Below are positions 1 to 7,776 of a stretch of DNA of 64,000 nucleotides, piece by piece. The DNA comes from Henriciella marina DSM 19595 (GTDB taxonomy: Bacteria > Pseudomonadota > Alphaproteobacteria > Caulobacterales > Hyphomonadaceae). The notes beneath the pieces are model-generated. The model had not been told where the DNA came from and made no database searches. It saw only the letters and a program-made list of their open reading frames with translations. The translations under genes and the position numbers were made by a program. The stretch spans positions 2,976,001-3,040,000 of the forward strand of contig NZ_AQXT01000002.1 of the NCBI RefSeq assembly GCF_000376805.1, given 5' to 3'. Each line of letters begins with the position of its first letter. The first letter of the stretch is position 1.

Positions 1-3
1 CGG

Positions 4-627
4 TCAGCCGTCTCGGAGCCCCGCGGCGAATGCGATTCTGAGGGCGGCGGACAGGCTGTCCACGTCCAGCTTTTCCATCATGTTCGCGCGGTGAATCTCG
101 ACCGTGCGAGGGGAAATCTCCAGCGAATTTGCAATTGCCTTATTGGTCAGGCCCTCCACCAGGCCTTCCAGAACGTCGGTCTCCCGGGGCGTAAGATGTG
201 CGAGGCGTTTTTCCGCATCGGCTTTTTGCATGGCACCGCGAGAATGGCTGTCGAGCTGAGCGAAGGCTTCTAAGAGGGCTTTCAGGAGAACCTGTTTCTC
301 ATACGGCTTCTCGACGAAATTCAGGGCACCGGCTTTCATGGCCTGCACCGCAACGGAAACATCTCCGTGGCCGGTGAGAACAACAACCGGCATGACAATC
401 CCGCGGGCATTCAGCTCTTTCTGTACGGCCAGCCCACTCATTTGGGGCATCTGGACGTCCAGCAGGATACAGCCATCTTCCAGCGTATCGACGTCGGCGA
501 GAAAGCTGACGCCGTCCTTATGGGTCTGGACACGGTAGCCAGCAAGACGAAGCATGAAGCTGGCCGAATGGCGAACCGCTTCGTCATCATCGACGAGGTG
601 AACGAGGGGCTTTGCGGTTTCAGTCAT
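4..627 (-). CDS. fixJ: FixJ-type response regulator (LuxR/NarL HTH)
   Basis: A 207-aa two-component response regulator. The N-terminal receiver domain (about residues 8-120) has the acidic DDD cluster at 13-15 and the phospho-acceptor Asp57 in LLDVQMP; the C-terminal LuxR-type helix-turn-helix starts at LTPRETDVL. The ATG at 627 is preferred over an upstream in-frame start because MTETAKP begins right before the receiver fold and overlaps the kinase stop by 8 bases (ATGACTGA), the usual sign of translational coupling. The partner is the FixL-like kinase just upstream. In rhizobia and Caulobacter, FixJ activates fixK and cbb3 oxidase genes under low oxygen, and the cco operon lies directly beyond. 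No fixK gene is visible here. Confidence 0.9.
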   Translation of the reverse strand: MTETAKPLVHLVDDDEAVRHSASFMLRLAGYRVQTHKDGVSFLADVDTLEDGCILLDVQMPQMSGLAVQKELNARGIVMPVVVLTGHGDVSVAVQAMKAGALNFVEKPYEKQVLLKALLEAFAQLDSHSRGAMQKADAEKRLAHLTPRETDVLEGLVEGLTNKAIANSLEISPRTVEIHRANMMEKLDVDSLSAALRIAFAAGLRDG

Positions 628-1747
628 CCTGCAGCTCCAGAGCTTCGACGGTAAAGACGAAGCGCGTCCCGCCATTTTTGCCGGGCATCGCTTCGATCGT
701 ACCGCCGTGGGCCTCTACGATCGTCTTGCAGATTGACAGGCCGAGCCCCATTCCTGTCGCCTTTGAACTGGCGAGCGGCCGGAACAACTGATCGGCAACC
801 TCGCGGTCTATGCCCGGCCCGTTATCCTCGATGGATATCATGACCACGCCGCCGCTCGCAGGGCGGGCATCAATTTGAACGCAGGCGTCGGCGGCTCCGT
901 CCATCGCTTCCAGCGCGTTTCTGACGAGGTTGATGACGACCTGCTGGATCTGGATCGGCTCAGCGAGGATTTCGGCGACATCTTCAGAAACGCTGACGGT
1001 AATCTGGCCGGATGTCTTTCCCATTTCGGCCTGAACCAGCGCAATTGCGTCACCCAGCAGCGGTACCAGCGCCGTTGGGCGCTTCTCGACCTCGCCGCGC
1101 GAAACGTAATCGCGCAACTTCCGGACGATCTGGCCAGCCCGCACCGATTGCTTCGCCGCCTCGTCCAGCGCCTGCTGGATCATCTTCATGGTTTCTGGAT
1201 CAGGCGTTTCGAGCAGATCCCTTGCCGCTTCCAGGTAGTTTGTAACGACCGTTAGTGGCTGATTGAGCTCATGAGCGAGCGCCGATGCCATAGTACCGAC
1301 AGAGCTTAGACGCGAGAAATGCACGATTTCTGCCTGCAAGGCTTTCATGCGCGTCTCGTTGCGCCGCTGTTCGGTGAGATCTCTCATGAAGGCTGTGAAC
1401 AGATAATTCCCGCCGATATTCGCCTCGCCAATCTTGAGGTCGATCGGGAAGAGGGTGCCGTCGGAATGCCGGGCCGTAACTGTACGGCCAATCCCGATGA
1501 TCCGGCGCTCACCGGTGCGTAGGTATCGAGCGATATATTCGTCGTGCTGGGAGTTTTCGAGGGGCGCCATGAGCACTTTGACGTTCTGCCCGAGCAACTC
1601 TTCGGAGCTATAACCAAATAGCTCTTCGGCCGCGCGGCTGAATGCCGTGATGATGCCGGTTTCGTTGATGACAACCATCGCATCCGGCACCGATTGCAGG
1701 ATCGAGCGGAAGTGCTGATGGAGCGCATCAACGTCCATCTCCGCCAT
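620..1747 (-). CDS. fixL: FixL-like haem-PAS oxygen-sensor histidine kinase
   Basis: A soluble PAS-histidine kinase of about 375 aa without membrane segments. The PAS domain carries the FixL signature: NSQHDEYIARY supplies the proximal haem histidine (about residue 68) and IIGIGRTVTAR the distal-pocket arginine (about residue 88) that in Bradyrhizobium FixL sense O2. HisKA follows with the phospho-His in ALAHELNQP (about 159), then HATPase_c with N (INLVRNALEAMD), G1 (DNGPGID) and G2 (GMGLGLSI) boxes. It overlaps fixJ by 8 bases. The start is uncertain: ATG at 1747 (MAEMDVD) or 1738; an upstream TTG at 1825 is in frame, but the extra residues look non-conserved. It probably autophosphorylates when oxygen is low and activates FixJ. 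Confidence 0.88.
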   Translation of the reverse strand: MAEMDVDALHQHFRSILQSVPDAMVVINETGIITAFSRAAEELFGYSSEELLGQNVKVLMAPLENSQHDEYIARYLRTGERRIIGIGRTVTARHSDGTLFPIDLKIGEANIGGNYLFTAFMRDLTEQRRNETRMKALQAEIVHFSRLSSVGTMASALAHELNQPLTVVTNYLEAARDLLETPDPETMKMIQQALDEAAKQSVRAGQIVRKLRDYVSRGEVEKRPTALVPLLGDAIALVQAEMGKTSGQITVSVSEDVAEILAEPIQIQQVVINLVRNALEAMDGAADACVQIDARPASGGVVMISIEDNGPGIDREVADQLFRPLASSKATGMGLGLSICKTIVEAHGGTIEAMPGKNGGTRFVFTVEALELQDD

Positions 1748-1864
1748 GTCGACTATCAGATTCCGGGATGTCAGCGCAAAGGTCTCCGCGTTGCTGTCCA
1801 CCGGAATGGGACATGCGGGACGCAAAGGTCAATATACTTTGCTCTGGAATGGTGCAGGTCATGT

Positions 1865-2122
1865 TCAGCCGTTTGGTACATGCTTTCGGGCGGAGGCCCG
1901 AAGCGGCAAGACCCATGCGGCCAGCATGGCGACGAGGCCGAAGATCAGAGCCGGACAGGCCGCGCAATGAGCGCCGAACAGACCGGTCTGTGGCGCTGCA
2001 TTACCAGCTGCCGAACACCAGGCAAGCGCCATGATTTCAGCCTGTTCATGATGGCTCAGCACAATTGGAAAGGCCATCAACGTCACAACAGAGCCGGCAA
2101 GAAAGACAATCATTCGGTTCAT
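1865..2122 (-). CDS. Small Cys/His-containing membrane protein, unknown
   Basis: An 85-aa protein with an AGGAG ribosome-binding site 8 bases before the ATG at 2122. It has an N-terminal hydrophobic segment (about 4-22), a His-His pair (SHHEQAE, about 24-25), a lone Cys in LAWCSAAG, and a GAHCAACPAL motif leading into a second hydrophobic segment (about 57-73), with a basic tail. The CAAC motif after a His could bind metal or haem or form a disulfide. It lies between fixL and the divergent cco operon. I do not recognise the family. A larger reading in the same frame extends to 2590 and overlaps ccoN; that extension lacks support. Confidence 0.6.
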   Translation of the reverse strand: MNRMIVFLAGSVVTLMAFPIVLSHHEQAEIMALAWCSAAGNAAPQTGLFGAHCAACPALIFGLVAMLAAWVLPLRASARKHVPNG

Positions 2123-2174
2123 CACATCGCACTCCTCTTGAGGGGCAATAAGCCATAGTGCGACAGGCTGGCCC

Positions 2175-2192
2175 ATACGTAGGAGCCCGTAT
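2175..2192. promoter_or_regulatory. Dyad ATACG-N8-CGTAT, possible activator site
   Basis: A perfect 5-bp inverted repeat (ATACGTAGGAGCCCGTAT) in the gap between the small divergent gene and ccoN, next to a second short palindrome (CGGCGCGCCG, 2195-2204). The position, 124-141 bases before the ccoN start, suits an activator of the cco promoter, with the adjacent FixJ as the obvious candidate. No FNR/FixK box (TTGAT-N4-ATCAA) was found in this gap. The assignment is inference from position only. Confidence 0.3.
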
Positions 2193-2233
2193 AACGGCGC
2201 GCCGTGGCCTGTCTTATTCCTCCGCCATGGAGC

Positions 2234-2263
2234 GGGGCTGTCTCGTGGATTTACGACAGCCCC
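2234..2263 (+). promoter_or_regulatory. Hairpin upstream of ccoN
   Basis: Perfect 9-bp arms GGGGCTGTC / GACAGCCCC around a 12-base loop, ending about 40 bases before the GGGAGG ribosome-binding site of ccoN. No T-tract follows, so it is not a standard terminator. It could be an mRNA-stabilising 5' leader structure or an extended regulator dyad. Confidence 0.4.
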
Positions 2264-2315
2264 AGAGCATGCAGTGGAGGCAGAATTGAGCACGTCGTAT
2301 CTCAAGCGGGAGGGC

Positions 2316-3965
2316 ATGGACACGAGTACCGTGACGGTCGCCGGTATGCTTATAGGCTTTGCCGTCCTCGCCATATTTATCGCCGCCAACGCGATGGATC
2401 GACTGATGGGGATCCATGCGACCCTGTTTTTCGGCGCTGTCCTTTCGTGGCTGATCGGCATCGCGCTCTGGGCTGGCAAGCTGGGCGATCGCGATCCGTT
2501 CGATGAGACGAAATATGAAGACACACTGGTCAAATGGGGCGTTTTCGCCTCGATGCTCTGGGCGATTGCTGGGCTTCTTGTTGGCGTCATAATCGCGTGC
2601 CAGCTGACCTGGCCTAACGTCTTCTACTTCGAGCAGTGGGGGTTCACGAATTTTGGCCGGCTGCGTCCGCTGCATACCTCTGCAGTGATCTTCGCGTTTG
2701 GCGGTAACGTCCTGCTGGCCACTAGCTTTCACGTCGTCCAGAGAACAACGCGGGCGCGTCTCTTCGGCGGCATGCTCCCCTGGTTTGTATTCTGGGGATA
2801 CCAGCTTTTCATCGTCATCGCCGCGACCGGCTATTTGATGGGGATCACGCAGTCGAAGGAGTATGCCGAGCCTGAATGGTATGCCGACCTGTGGCTGACC
2901 GTTGTCTGGGTTGCCTACCTGCTGGTTTTTCTCGGCACGCTCTGGAAGCGCAAAGAGCCGCATATCTATGTGGCCAACTGGTTCTACCTGTCTTTCATCG
3001 TGACCATCGCGATGTTGCACATCGTGAACAATCTATCCGTCCCAGTTTCGATCGGCTCGGCGAAAAGCTACCAGCTGTTTGCGGGGGTGCAGGACGCGCT
3101 GACCCAGTGGTGGTACGGTCACAATGCGGTCGGCTTCTTCCTGACCACCGGCTTCCTTGCCATCATGTATTACTACATTCCGAAGCGCGTGAACCGGCCC
3201 GTCTATTCCTACCGGCTTTCCATCGTCCACTTCTGGTCGCTGATCTTCATTTATATCTGGGCCGGCCCGCACCACCTGCATTATACGGCGCTGCCGCAAT
3301 GGGCGCAAACTCTCGGCATGACCTTTTCGATCATGCTGTGGATGCCAAGCTGGGGCGGCATGATCAACGGCGTCATGACCCTGTCGGGCGCCTGGGACAA
3401 GCTGCGCACCGATCCGGTTGTCCGGATGATGGTGGTCTCGCTGGCTTTCTATGGTATGGCGACGTTCGAGGGCCCGCTTATGTCGGTGCGCGCTGTGAAC
3501 GCGCTAAGCCATTATACCGAGTGGGGCATCGGCCACGTGCATTCCGGTGCGCTTGGCTGGGTTGGCTTCATCTCGTTTGGCGCGCTCTACTGCCTCACCC
3601 AGTGGCTGTGGAAACGTAAGAGCCTTTATTCTCTACCGCTTGTCGAGTGGCATTTCTGGCTCGCGACCATCGGCATCGTTTTCTACATCGTTTCGCTGTG
3701 GTTCGCGGGGATCATGGAAGGCCTGATGTGGCGTGCCTATAACGATTTCGGCTTCCTCGAATACAGCTTCGTGGAGACAGTCGAGGCCAAGCATATAAGC
3801 TATATCATCCGTGCGGCTGGCGGCCTGCTTTACCTCGCTGGTGCCTTCATCATGACTTACAATCTGGTCCGGACTGCAATGGGGCATGAGCGGATCAACC
3901 AGTCTGCCAGTGCGCCCGATGTGAGCAACCCGCCCGCCGCCGCTTCCCTGCAACCTGCCGAATAG
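2316..3965 (+). CDS. ccoN: Cytochrome c oxidase, cbb3-type, subunit I (CcoN)
   Basis: The catalytic haem-copper subunit of the high-affinity cbb3 terminal oxidase, 549 aa with about 12 membrane segments. Ligand motifs visible are [10 protein letters not shown] (low-spin haem His near 120), the CuB pair in [11 protein letters not shown] (His319-His320), and the later [14 protein letters not shown] histidines. The ATG at 2316 (MDTSTVTV) has GGGAGG five bases upstream; a GTG 42 bases earlier is also in frame but has no such site. First gene of ccoNOQP-GHIS. Its setting next to fixLJ implies low-oxygen induction. Confidence 0.96.
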   Translation: MDTSTVTVAGMLIGFAVLAIFIAANAMDRLMGIHATLFFGAVLSWLIGIALWAGKLGDRDPFDETKYEDTLVKWGVFASMLWAIAGLLVGVIIACQLTWPNVFYFEQWGFTNFGRLRPLHTSAVIFAFGGNVLLATSFHVVQRTTRARLFGGMLPWFVFWGYQLFIVIAATGYLMGITQSKEYAEPEWYADLWLTVVWVAYLLVFLGTLWKRKEPHIYVANWFYLSFIVTIAMLHIVNNLSVPVSIGSAKSYQLFAGVQDALTQWWYGHNAVGFFLTTGFLAIMYYYIPKRVNRPVYSYRLSIVHFWSLIFIYIWAGPHHLHYTALPQWAQTLGMTFSIMLWMPSWGGMINGVMTLSGAWDKLRTDPVVRMMVVSLAFYGMATFEGPLMSVRAVNALSHYTEWGIGHVHSGALGWVGFISFGALYCLTQWLWKRKSLYSLPLVEWHFWLATIGIVFYIVSLWFAGIMEGLMWRAYNDFGFLEYSFVETVEAKHISYIIRAAGGLLYLAGAFIMTYNLVRTAMGHERINQSASAPDVSNPPAAASLQPAE

Positions 3966-3977
3966 GAGACCTGAGAG

Positions 3978-4745
3978 ATGAGACTTCTCAACAATCACGG
4001 CGTGCTCGAACGTCATTCGCTCCTCCTCACCATCGGCATTCTGGTTGTGGTGTCGATTGGCGGGATCATCCAGATGGCGCCGCTCTTCTACATGGAGAAT
4101 ACGATCGAGAAGGTCGAAGGCATGCGGCCATATACGCCGCTGGAAGTGGCGGGCCGCAATATCTACCTGCGCGAAGGCTGCTATGTTTGCCACTCGCAGA
4201 TGGTCCGGCCTCTTCGCGATGAAGTGGAGCGCTATGGCCACTACTCGCTGGCTGCTGAAAGCATGTATGACCATCCATTCCAGTGGGGGTCGAAGCGGAC
4301 AGGGCCAGATCTTGCGCGGGTTGGCGGCAAGTACTCTGACGAGTGGCATGTCGATCACTTGATCGACCCGCGCGCGCTTGTGCCGGAATCGATCATGCCC
4401 CCCTATGCTTTTCTTGCGGATAAGTCGCTCGATTATCGCCACATCGAACAGGACCTGAAAGCTCTTCGTATGGTCGGCGTGCCTTACACCGACGAGATGA
4501 TCGAGAACGCGAAGATCGACCTTCAGGCCCAAGCCGACCCTGACATCTATTTTGACGAACAGGATGCGCTTGTCGCCAGGTACACGGAGGCATCGGGCCG
4601 CGAAGGCACTGTGCAGATCCGCGATTTCGACCGCGACCCAGACCGTATCACCGAGATGGATGCACTGGTGGCCTACCTCCAGATGACCGGCACGCTCGTG
4701 GATTTCTCCACTTACGAAGCCGAAGACCTCATGAACCGGCGCTAG
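3978..4745 (+). CDS. ccoO: Cytochrome c oxidase, cbb3-type, subunit II (CcoO)
   Basis: A 255-aa membrane-anchored mono-haem cytochrome c. One N-terminal membrane segment (about 14-36) is followed by the haem site [13 protein letters not shown] (Cys68, Cys71, His72). It carries electrons from CcoP to CcoN. It starts 12 bases after ccoN with a GGAGA-like site. Length and order are standard for the family. Confidence 0.96.
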   Translation: MRLLNNHGVLERHSLLLTIGILVVVSIGGIIQMAPLFYMENTIEKVEGMRPYTPLEVAGRNIYLREGCYVCHSQMVRPLRDEVERYGHYSLAAESMYDHPFQWGSKRTGPDLARVGGKYSDEWHVDHLIDPRALVPESIMPPYAFLADKSLDYRHIEQDLKALRMVGVPYTDEMIENAKIDLQAQADPDIYFDEQDALVARYTEASGREGTVQIRDFDRDPDRITEMDALVAYLQMTGTLVDFSTYEAEDLMNRR

Positions 4746-4756
4746 GGAGACTGACC

Positions 4757-4918
4757 GTGTACGAACTACTTTCCAGCTTCGCCCAGACAGGCGGCCTCAT
4801 CTACTTCGTCGCCATTTTCGCCGTCGTGCTCGTCTATGCCCTCTGGCCTCGCAACCAGACACGCTTCGATGAAGCAGCCCAACTTCCTCTGTCAGACCGG
4901 GAGCCCGGAGATGAGTGA
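4757..4918 (+). CDS. ccoQ: Cbb3 oxidase small subunit CcoQ
   Basis: A 53-aa protein starting at GTG 4757, with AGGGAGA about 9 bases upstream. It has a single membrane helix (about 13-30, GLIYFVAIFAVVLVYALWP) followed by a short charged tail, as in CcoQ, which stabilises the cbb3 complex. It sits in the canonical place between ccoO and ccoP, and its stop overlaps the ccoP start by 8 bases (ATGAGTGA). Confidence 0.9.
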   Translation: MYELLSSFAQTGGLIYFVAIFAVVLVYALWPRNQTRFDEAAQLPLSDREPGDE

Positions 4919-5798
4919 TCACAACAAGGATATCGACCAGCCGACCGGTGTCGAGACGACAGGTCATGAATGGGATGGGATCAAGGAGCTAAACAATCCG
5001 CTGCCGCGCTGGTGGCTCTATATCTGGTATGCTACAATCGCCTTTTCGATTGTCTACATGGTGATCATGCCTGCCATTCCGGCGCTGCCGGGGCTTGGCA
5101 CGAACACGCCCGGTATTGGTGGCCATTCGGACCGTATGAACGTCGCTGCAGAGATCGACGACCTGCGGACCGGACGGGCGGGGACGGGCAGTATGCTCGT
5201 AGATGCAAGTCTCGAAGAAATCGAGACAGACCGCTCCCTTCAGCAATTTGCCATGGCCGCTGGCGAAAGCGCTTTTGGCGATAACTGCGCAACCTGCCAC
5301 GGCGCAGGCGGACGAGGTGCCAAGGGGTATCCGACACTGGCGGACGATGTCTGGCTCTGGTCGGGAACGCTGGATGGAATCGAATACACGCTTCGCCACG
5401 GTATTCGCCACGATCCAGACCCGGAGACACGCTTTTCCGCGATGCCTGCCTTTGGGCGCGACCGGCTTCTTACGCGCGCCGAGATCGATGATGTTGTCAG
5501 CCATGTCATGACGCTGTCCGGGCGCGGCGATGATGATAACGACGCGGCGGGTCGGGGCGAAGACATCTTCGCGGCGCAATGCGCGTCCTGCCATGGACCG
5601 AACGGAGAAGGAGACAAGACGATCGGTGCGCCAGATCTGACCGATCAGGACTGGCTTTTCGGCGGTGAATACGACGAGGTTTACAACTCAGTATACAATG
5701 CCAGGAACGCGCATATGCCCGCATGGGGAGAGCGCCTGGACGATGCGACCATAAAGGCGCTGTCTGTCTATGTGCACTCGCTTGGCGGCGGGGAATAG
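4911..5798 (+). CDS. ccoP: Cytochrome c oxidase, cbb3-type, subunit III (CcoP)
   Basis: A 295-aa di-haem cytochrome c. The N-terminus holds the CcoP-type motif HEWDGIKELNNPLPRWW, then one membrane helix (about 34-58) and two haem sites, CATCH (126-130) and CASCH (224-228). It receives electrons from soluble cytochromes. The ATG at 4911 overlaps ccoQ; an in-frame ATG 75 bases earlier would add residues that are a shifted reading of ccoQ. Confidence 0.96.
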   Translation: MSDHNKDIDQPTGVETTGHEWDGIKELNNPLPRWWLYIWYATIAFSIVYMVIMPAIPALPGLGTNTPGIGGHSDRMNVAAEIDDLRTGRAGTGSMLVDASLEEIETDRSLQQFAMAAGESAFGDNCATCHGAGGRGAKGYPTLADDVWLWSGTLDGIEYTLRHGIRHDPDPETRFSAMPAFGRDRLLTRAEIDDVVSHVMTLSGRGDDDNDAAGRGEDIFAAQCASCHGPNGEGDKTIGAPDLTDQDWLFGGEYDEVYNSVYNARNAHMPAWGERLDDATIKALSVYVHSLGGGE

Positions 5799-5810
5799 GC
5801 GGGACCTGCC

Positions 5811-7268
5811 ATGCCGCAAATCAACCTCATTCCCTCGCGTTCGCCGCCGCCTGTCCCGCCACCGCAGGACCTTTATGCCAAGCGCAAGCAGATCTATCCG
5901 AAGCTTGCCCATGGCAAGTTCCGGACGGTAAAATGGGTCGCAATGGGCGTGCTGCTGGGGGTATATTACCTAATTCCCTGGCTGCGCTGGGAGCGGGGTG
6001 CAGGCGTTCCCGACCAGGCAGTTTTGGCTGATTTTGCTGGTGAGCGGTTCTTCTTTTTCGGGATCGAGATCTGGCCGCAAGAGGCTTACTATCTTGCTGG
6101 ACTAATGATCCTCGCGGCCATTGGTCTCTTCCTTGTAACGTCGCTGTTTGGCCGGGTCTGGTGTGGCTATGCTTGCCCGCAAACCGTCTGGACCGACCTC
6201 TATATCTGGGTGGAGCGCGCCTTCGAGGGCGACCGGGCCAAGCGCATCCGGCTCGACAAGGCGCCCTGGGGGCTGAACAAGGCCGCGCGCAAGATCGGCA
6301 AGCATATCGTGTGGGTCCTCATCGCCTTCGTGACGGGCGGTGCTTTCATTCTTTACTTCCACGACGCACGATTGATCGCACAGACCTTTTTTATCGGCGA
6401 GGCACCGCTTTCGGCCTATTGGTTCGCGGGGTTGCTGACCTTCACGACATACGCGCTGGCGGGCACGATGCGTGAGCAGGTTTGTACCTATCTCTGCCCC
6501 TGGCCGCGCATTCAGGCTGCGCTGACCGACGAAGACGCCCTCAATGTGACCTATCGATATGACCGCGGCGAACCGCGCGGGCCCCACCGCAAGGGTGAAA
6601 GCTGGCAGGGCAGGGGCGACTGCATCGACTGCAAGCAATGTGTCCAGGTGTGTCCAGTCGGGATCGATATCCGCGATGGACCGCAGCTGGAGTGCATCCA
6701 TTGCGCCCTCTGCATTGATGCCTGTGATGGGATCATGAAGACGGTTGGGCGTCCAACCGGCCTCATTGCCTATGATACCGACACCGCCGTGGCGGCGCGG
6801 GCGGTTGGTATGAAGCCGAAGTATCGCCTCGTGCGGGCGCGCACGGTCCTCTACTTCGTCCTGATGACGGCAATCGCGAGCCTGATGGCTTTTGGCCTGC
6901 TCAATCGCGGCACGATTGAAGTAAATGTGCTGAAGGATCGCTCGCCGCCTTATGTGCGCCTGTCGAGCGGGCTTATCCAGAACGGTTACACCTTGAAGCT
7001 GGTCAACAAGGCGGGCGAGACGCGCGAGATGGAAATCAGCATCGCCGACGATGAAGGGTTCACACTCAAAGTTGTCGGTATCGAGACGGTCGCCGGTGAA
7101 CCGATATTGTTGCCTGTCGCATCGAACGGTGTCGACCGCTACAGGCTGCTGGTGACGACCCCAGAGCAGGCCAGTGATGGCCGCCAGCATTTCCAGCTCG
7201 TGCTCACAGATGTCGAGACCGGCGAAATCCACACGAACCGTACAAGCTTCATGGCCCCAGGAGAGTGA
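5811..7268 (+). CDS. ccoG: Cytochrome oxidase accessory Fe-S protein CcoG/RdxA
   Basis: A 485-aa polytopic membrane protein with ferredoxin-like [4Fe-4S] sites CIDCKQCVQVCP and CIHCALCIDAC, plus the CGYACPQ and CTYLCPW motifs of the CcoG/RdxA/FixG family. It is thought to reduce copper for cbb3 maturation. A C-terminal immunoglobulin-like periplasmic domain (about 380-480) is present. It follows ccoP by 12 bases in the standard order. Confidence 0.95.
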   Translation: MPQINLIPSRSPPPVPPPQDLYAKRKQIYPKLAHGKFRTVKWVAMGVLLGVYYLIPWLRWERGAGVPDQAVLADFAGERFFFFGIEIWPQEAYYLAGLMILAAIGLFLVTSLFGRVWCGYACPQTVWTDLYIWVERAFEGDRAKRIRLDKAPWGLNKAARKIGKHIVWVLIAFVTGGAFILYFHDARLIAQTFFIGEAPLSAYWFAGLLTFTTYALAGTMREQVCTYLCPWPRIQAALTDEDALNVTYRYDRGEPRGPHRKGESWQGRGDCIDCKQCVQVCPVGIDIRDGPQLECIHCALCIDACDGIMKTVGRPTGLIAYDTDTAVAARAVGMKPKYRLVRARTVLYFVLMTAIASLMAFGLLNRGTIEVNVLKDRSPPYVRLSSGLIQNGYTLKLVNKAGETREMEISIADDEGFTLKVVGIETVAGEPILLPVASNGVDRYRLLVTTPEQASDGRQHFQLVLTDVETGEIHTNRTSFMAPGE

Positions 7269-7269
7269 G

Positions 7270-7776
7270 ATGACCCCTGCAGCAACCCCTTATCGCCAAG
7301 ACCCTGAGGCAAAGCTGAAGGGATGGCATGTTCTCCTGATCTTTCTCGCCTTCTTCGGCGTGATGTTCGCGGTGAATGGGGTCTTCCTTTACAATGCGAT
7401 CACCAGCTTTCCGGGCGAGGACATAAAGAAGAGCTATGTTCAGGGCCTCGATTACAATGACACGCTTGAAGCTCGAAAAGAGCAGGTTGCGGCTGGTTGG
7501 AAGATCCGCGCCGGCGTGGCCGGTGACAGGCTGAGAGTTGAGATGGACGCGCCGGAAGCTATGGCGAGGCGCGAGCTGATTGTCACCGCGACCATGCGCC
7601 GTGCGGTCACCAGTCATGATGACGTCGAACTCACCTTGTCGCCGGACGAACCGGGTGGCGTCTTTTCTGCGGCCTTGCCTGATCTCGCTCCAGGACGCTG
7701 GGACGTTCTGGTCAAGGCCAGTACGGCTGATCAGGACGGGGTCGCGCAGGCCCGGAAAACAGTTGTGATCCCATGA
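7270..7776 (+). CDS. ccoH: Cbb3 oxidase assembly protein CcoH/FixH
   Basis: A 168-aa FixH-family protein with one N-terminal membrane helix (about 19-40) preceded by KLKGWHVLL and a periplasmic beta-rich domain. It contains the family's YVQGLDYNDTLE stretch and PGRWDVLV near the end. It starts one base after the ccoG stop and overlaps ccoI (ATGA). It helps assemble the cbb3 complex. Confidence 0.93.
   Translation: MTPAATPYRQDPEAKLKGWHVLLIFLAFFGVMFAVNGVFLYNAITSFPGEDIKKSYVQGLDYNDTLEARKEQVAAGWKIRAGVAGDRLRVEMDAPEAMARRELIVTATMRRAVTSHDDVELTLSPDEPGGVFSAALPDLAPGRWDVLVKASTADQDGVAQARKTVVIP

Noticed and set aside
2123-2315. FNR/FixK box before ccoN
   Set aside because: Searched by eye for TTGAT-N4-ATCAA and close variants; none in this gap.
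1865-2590. A 241-aa minus-strand frame covering the small gene and part of ccoN
   Set aside because: Only its last 85 codons have a ribosome-binding site and hydrophobic pattern; the rest is antisense to the clearly coding ccoN.
2214-3020. Long minus-strand frame opposite ccoN
   Set aside because: A high-GC shadow: polar and low-complexity, antisense to conserved oxidase motifs.
3633-4532. 299-aa minus-strand frame opposite ccoN/ccoO
   Set aside because: Antisense to the haem motif region of ccoO and rich in His/Arg; no domain seen.
6102-7232. 376-aa minus-strand frame opposite ccoG
   Set aside because: Shadow of the ccoG iron-sulfur region; no recognisable fold.
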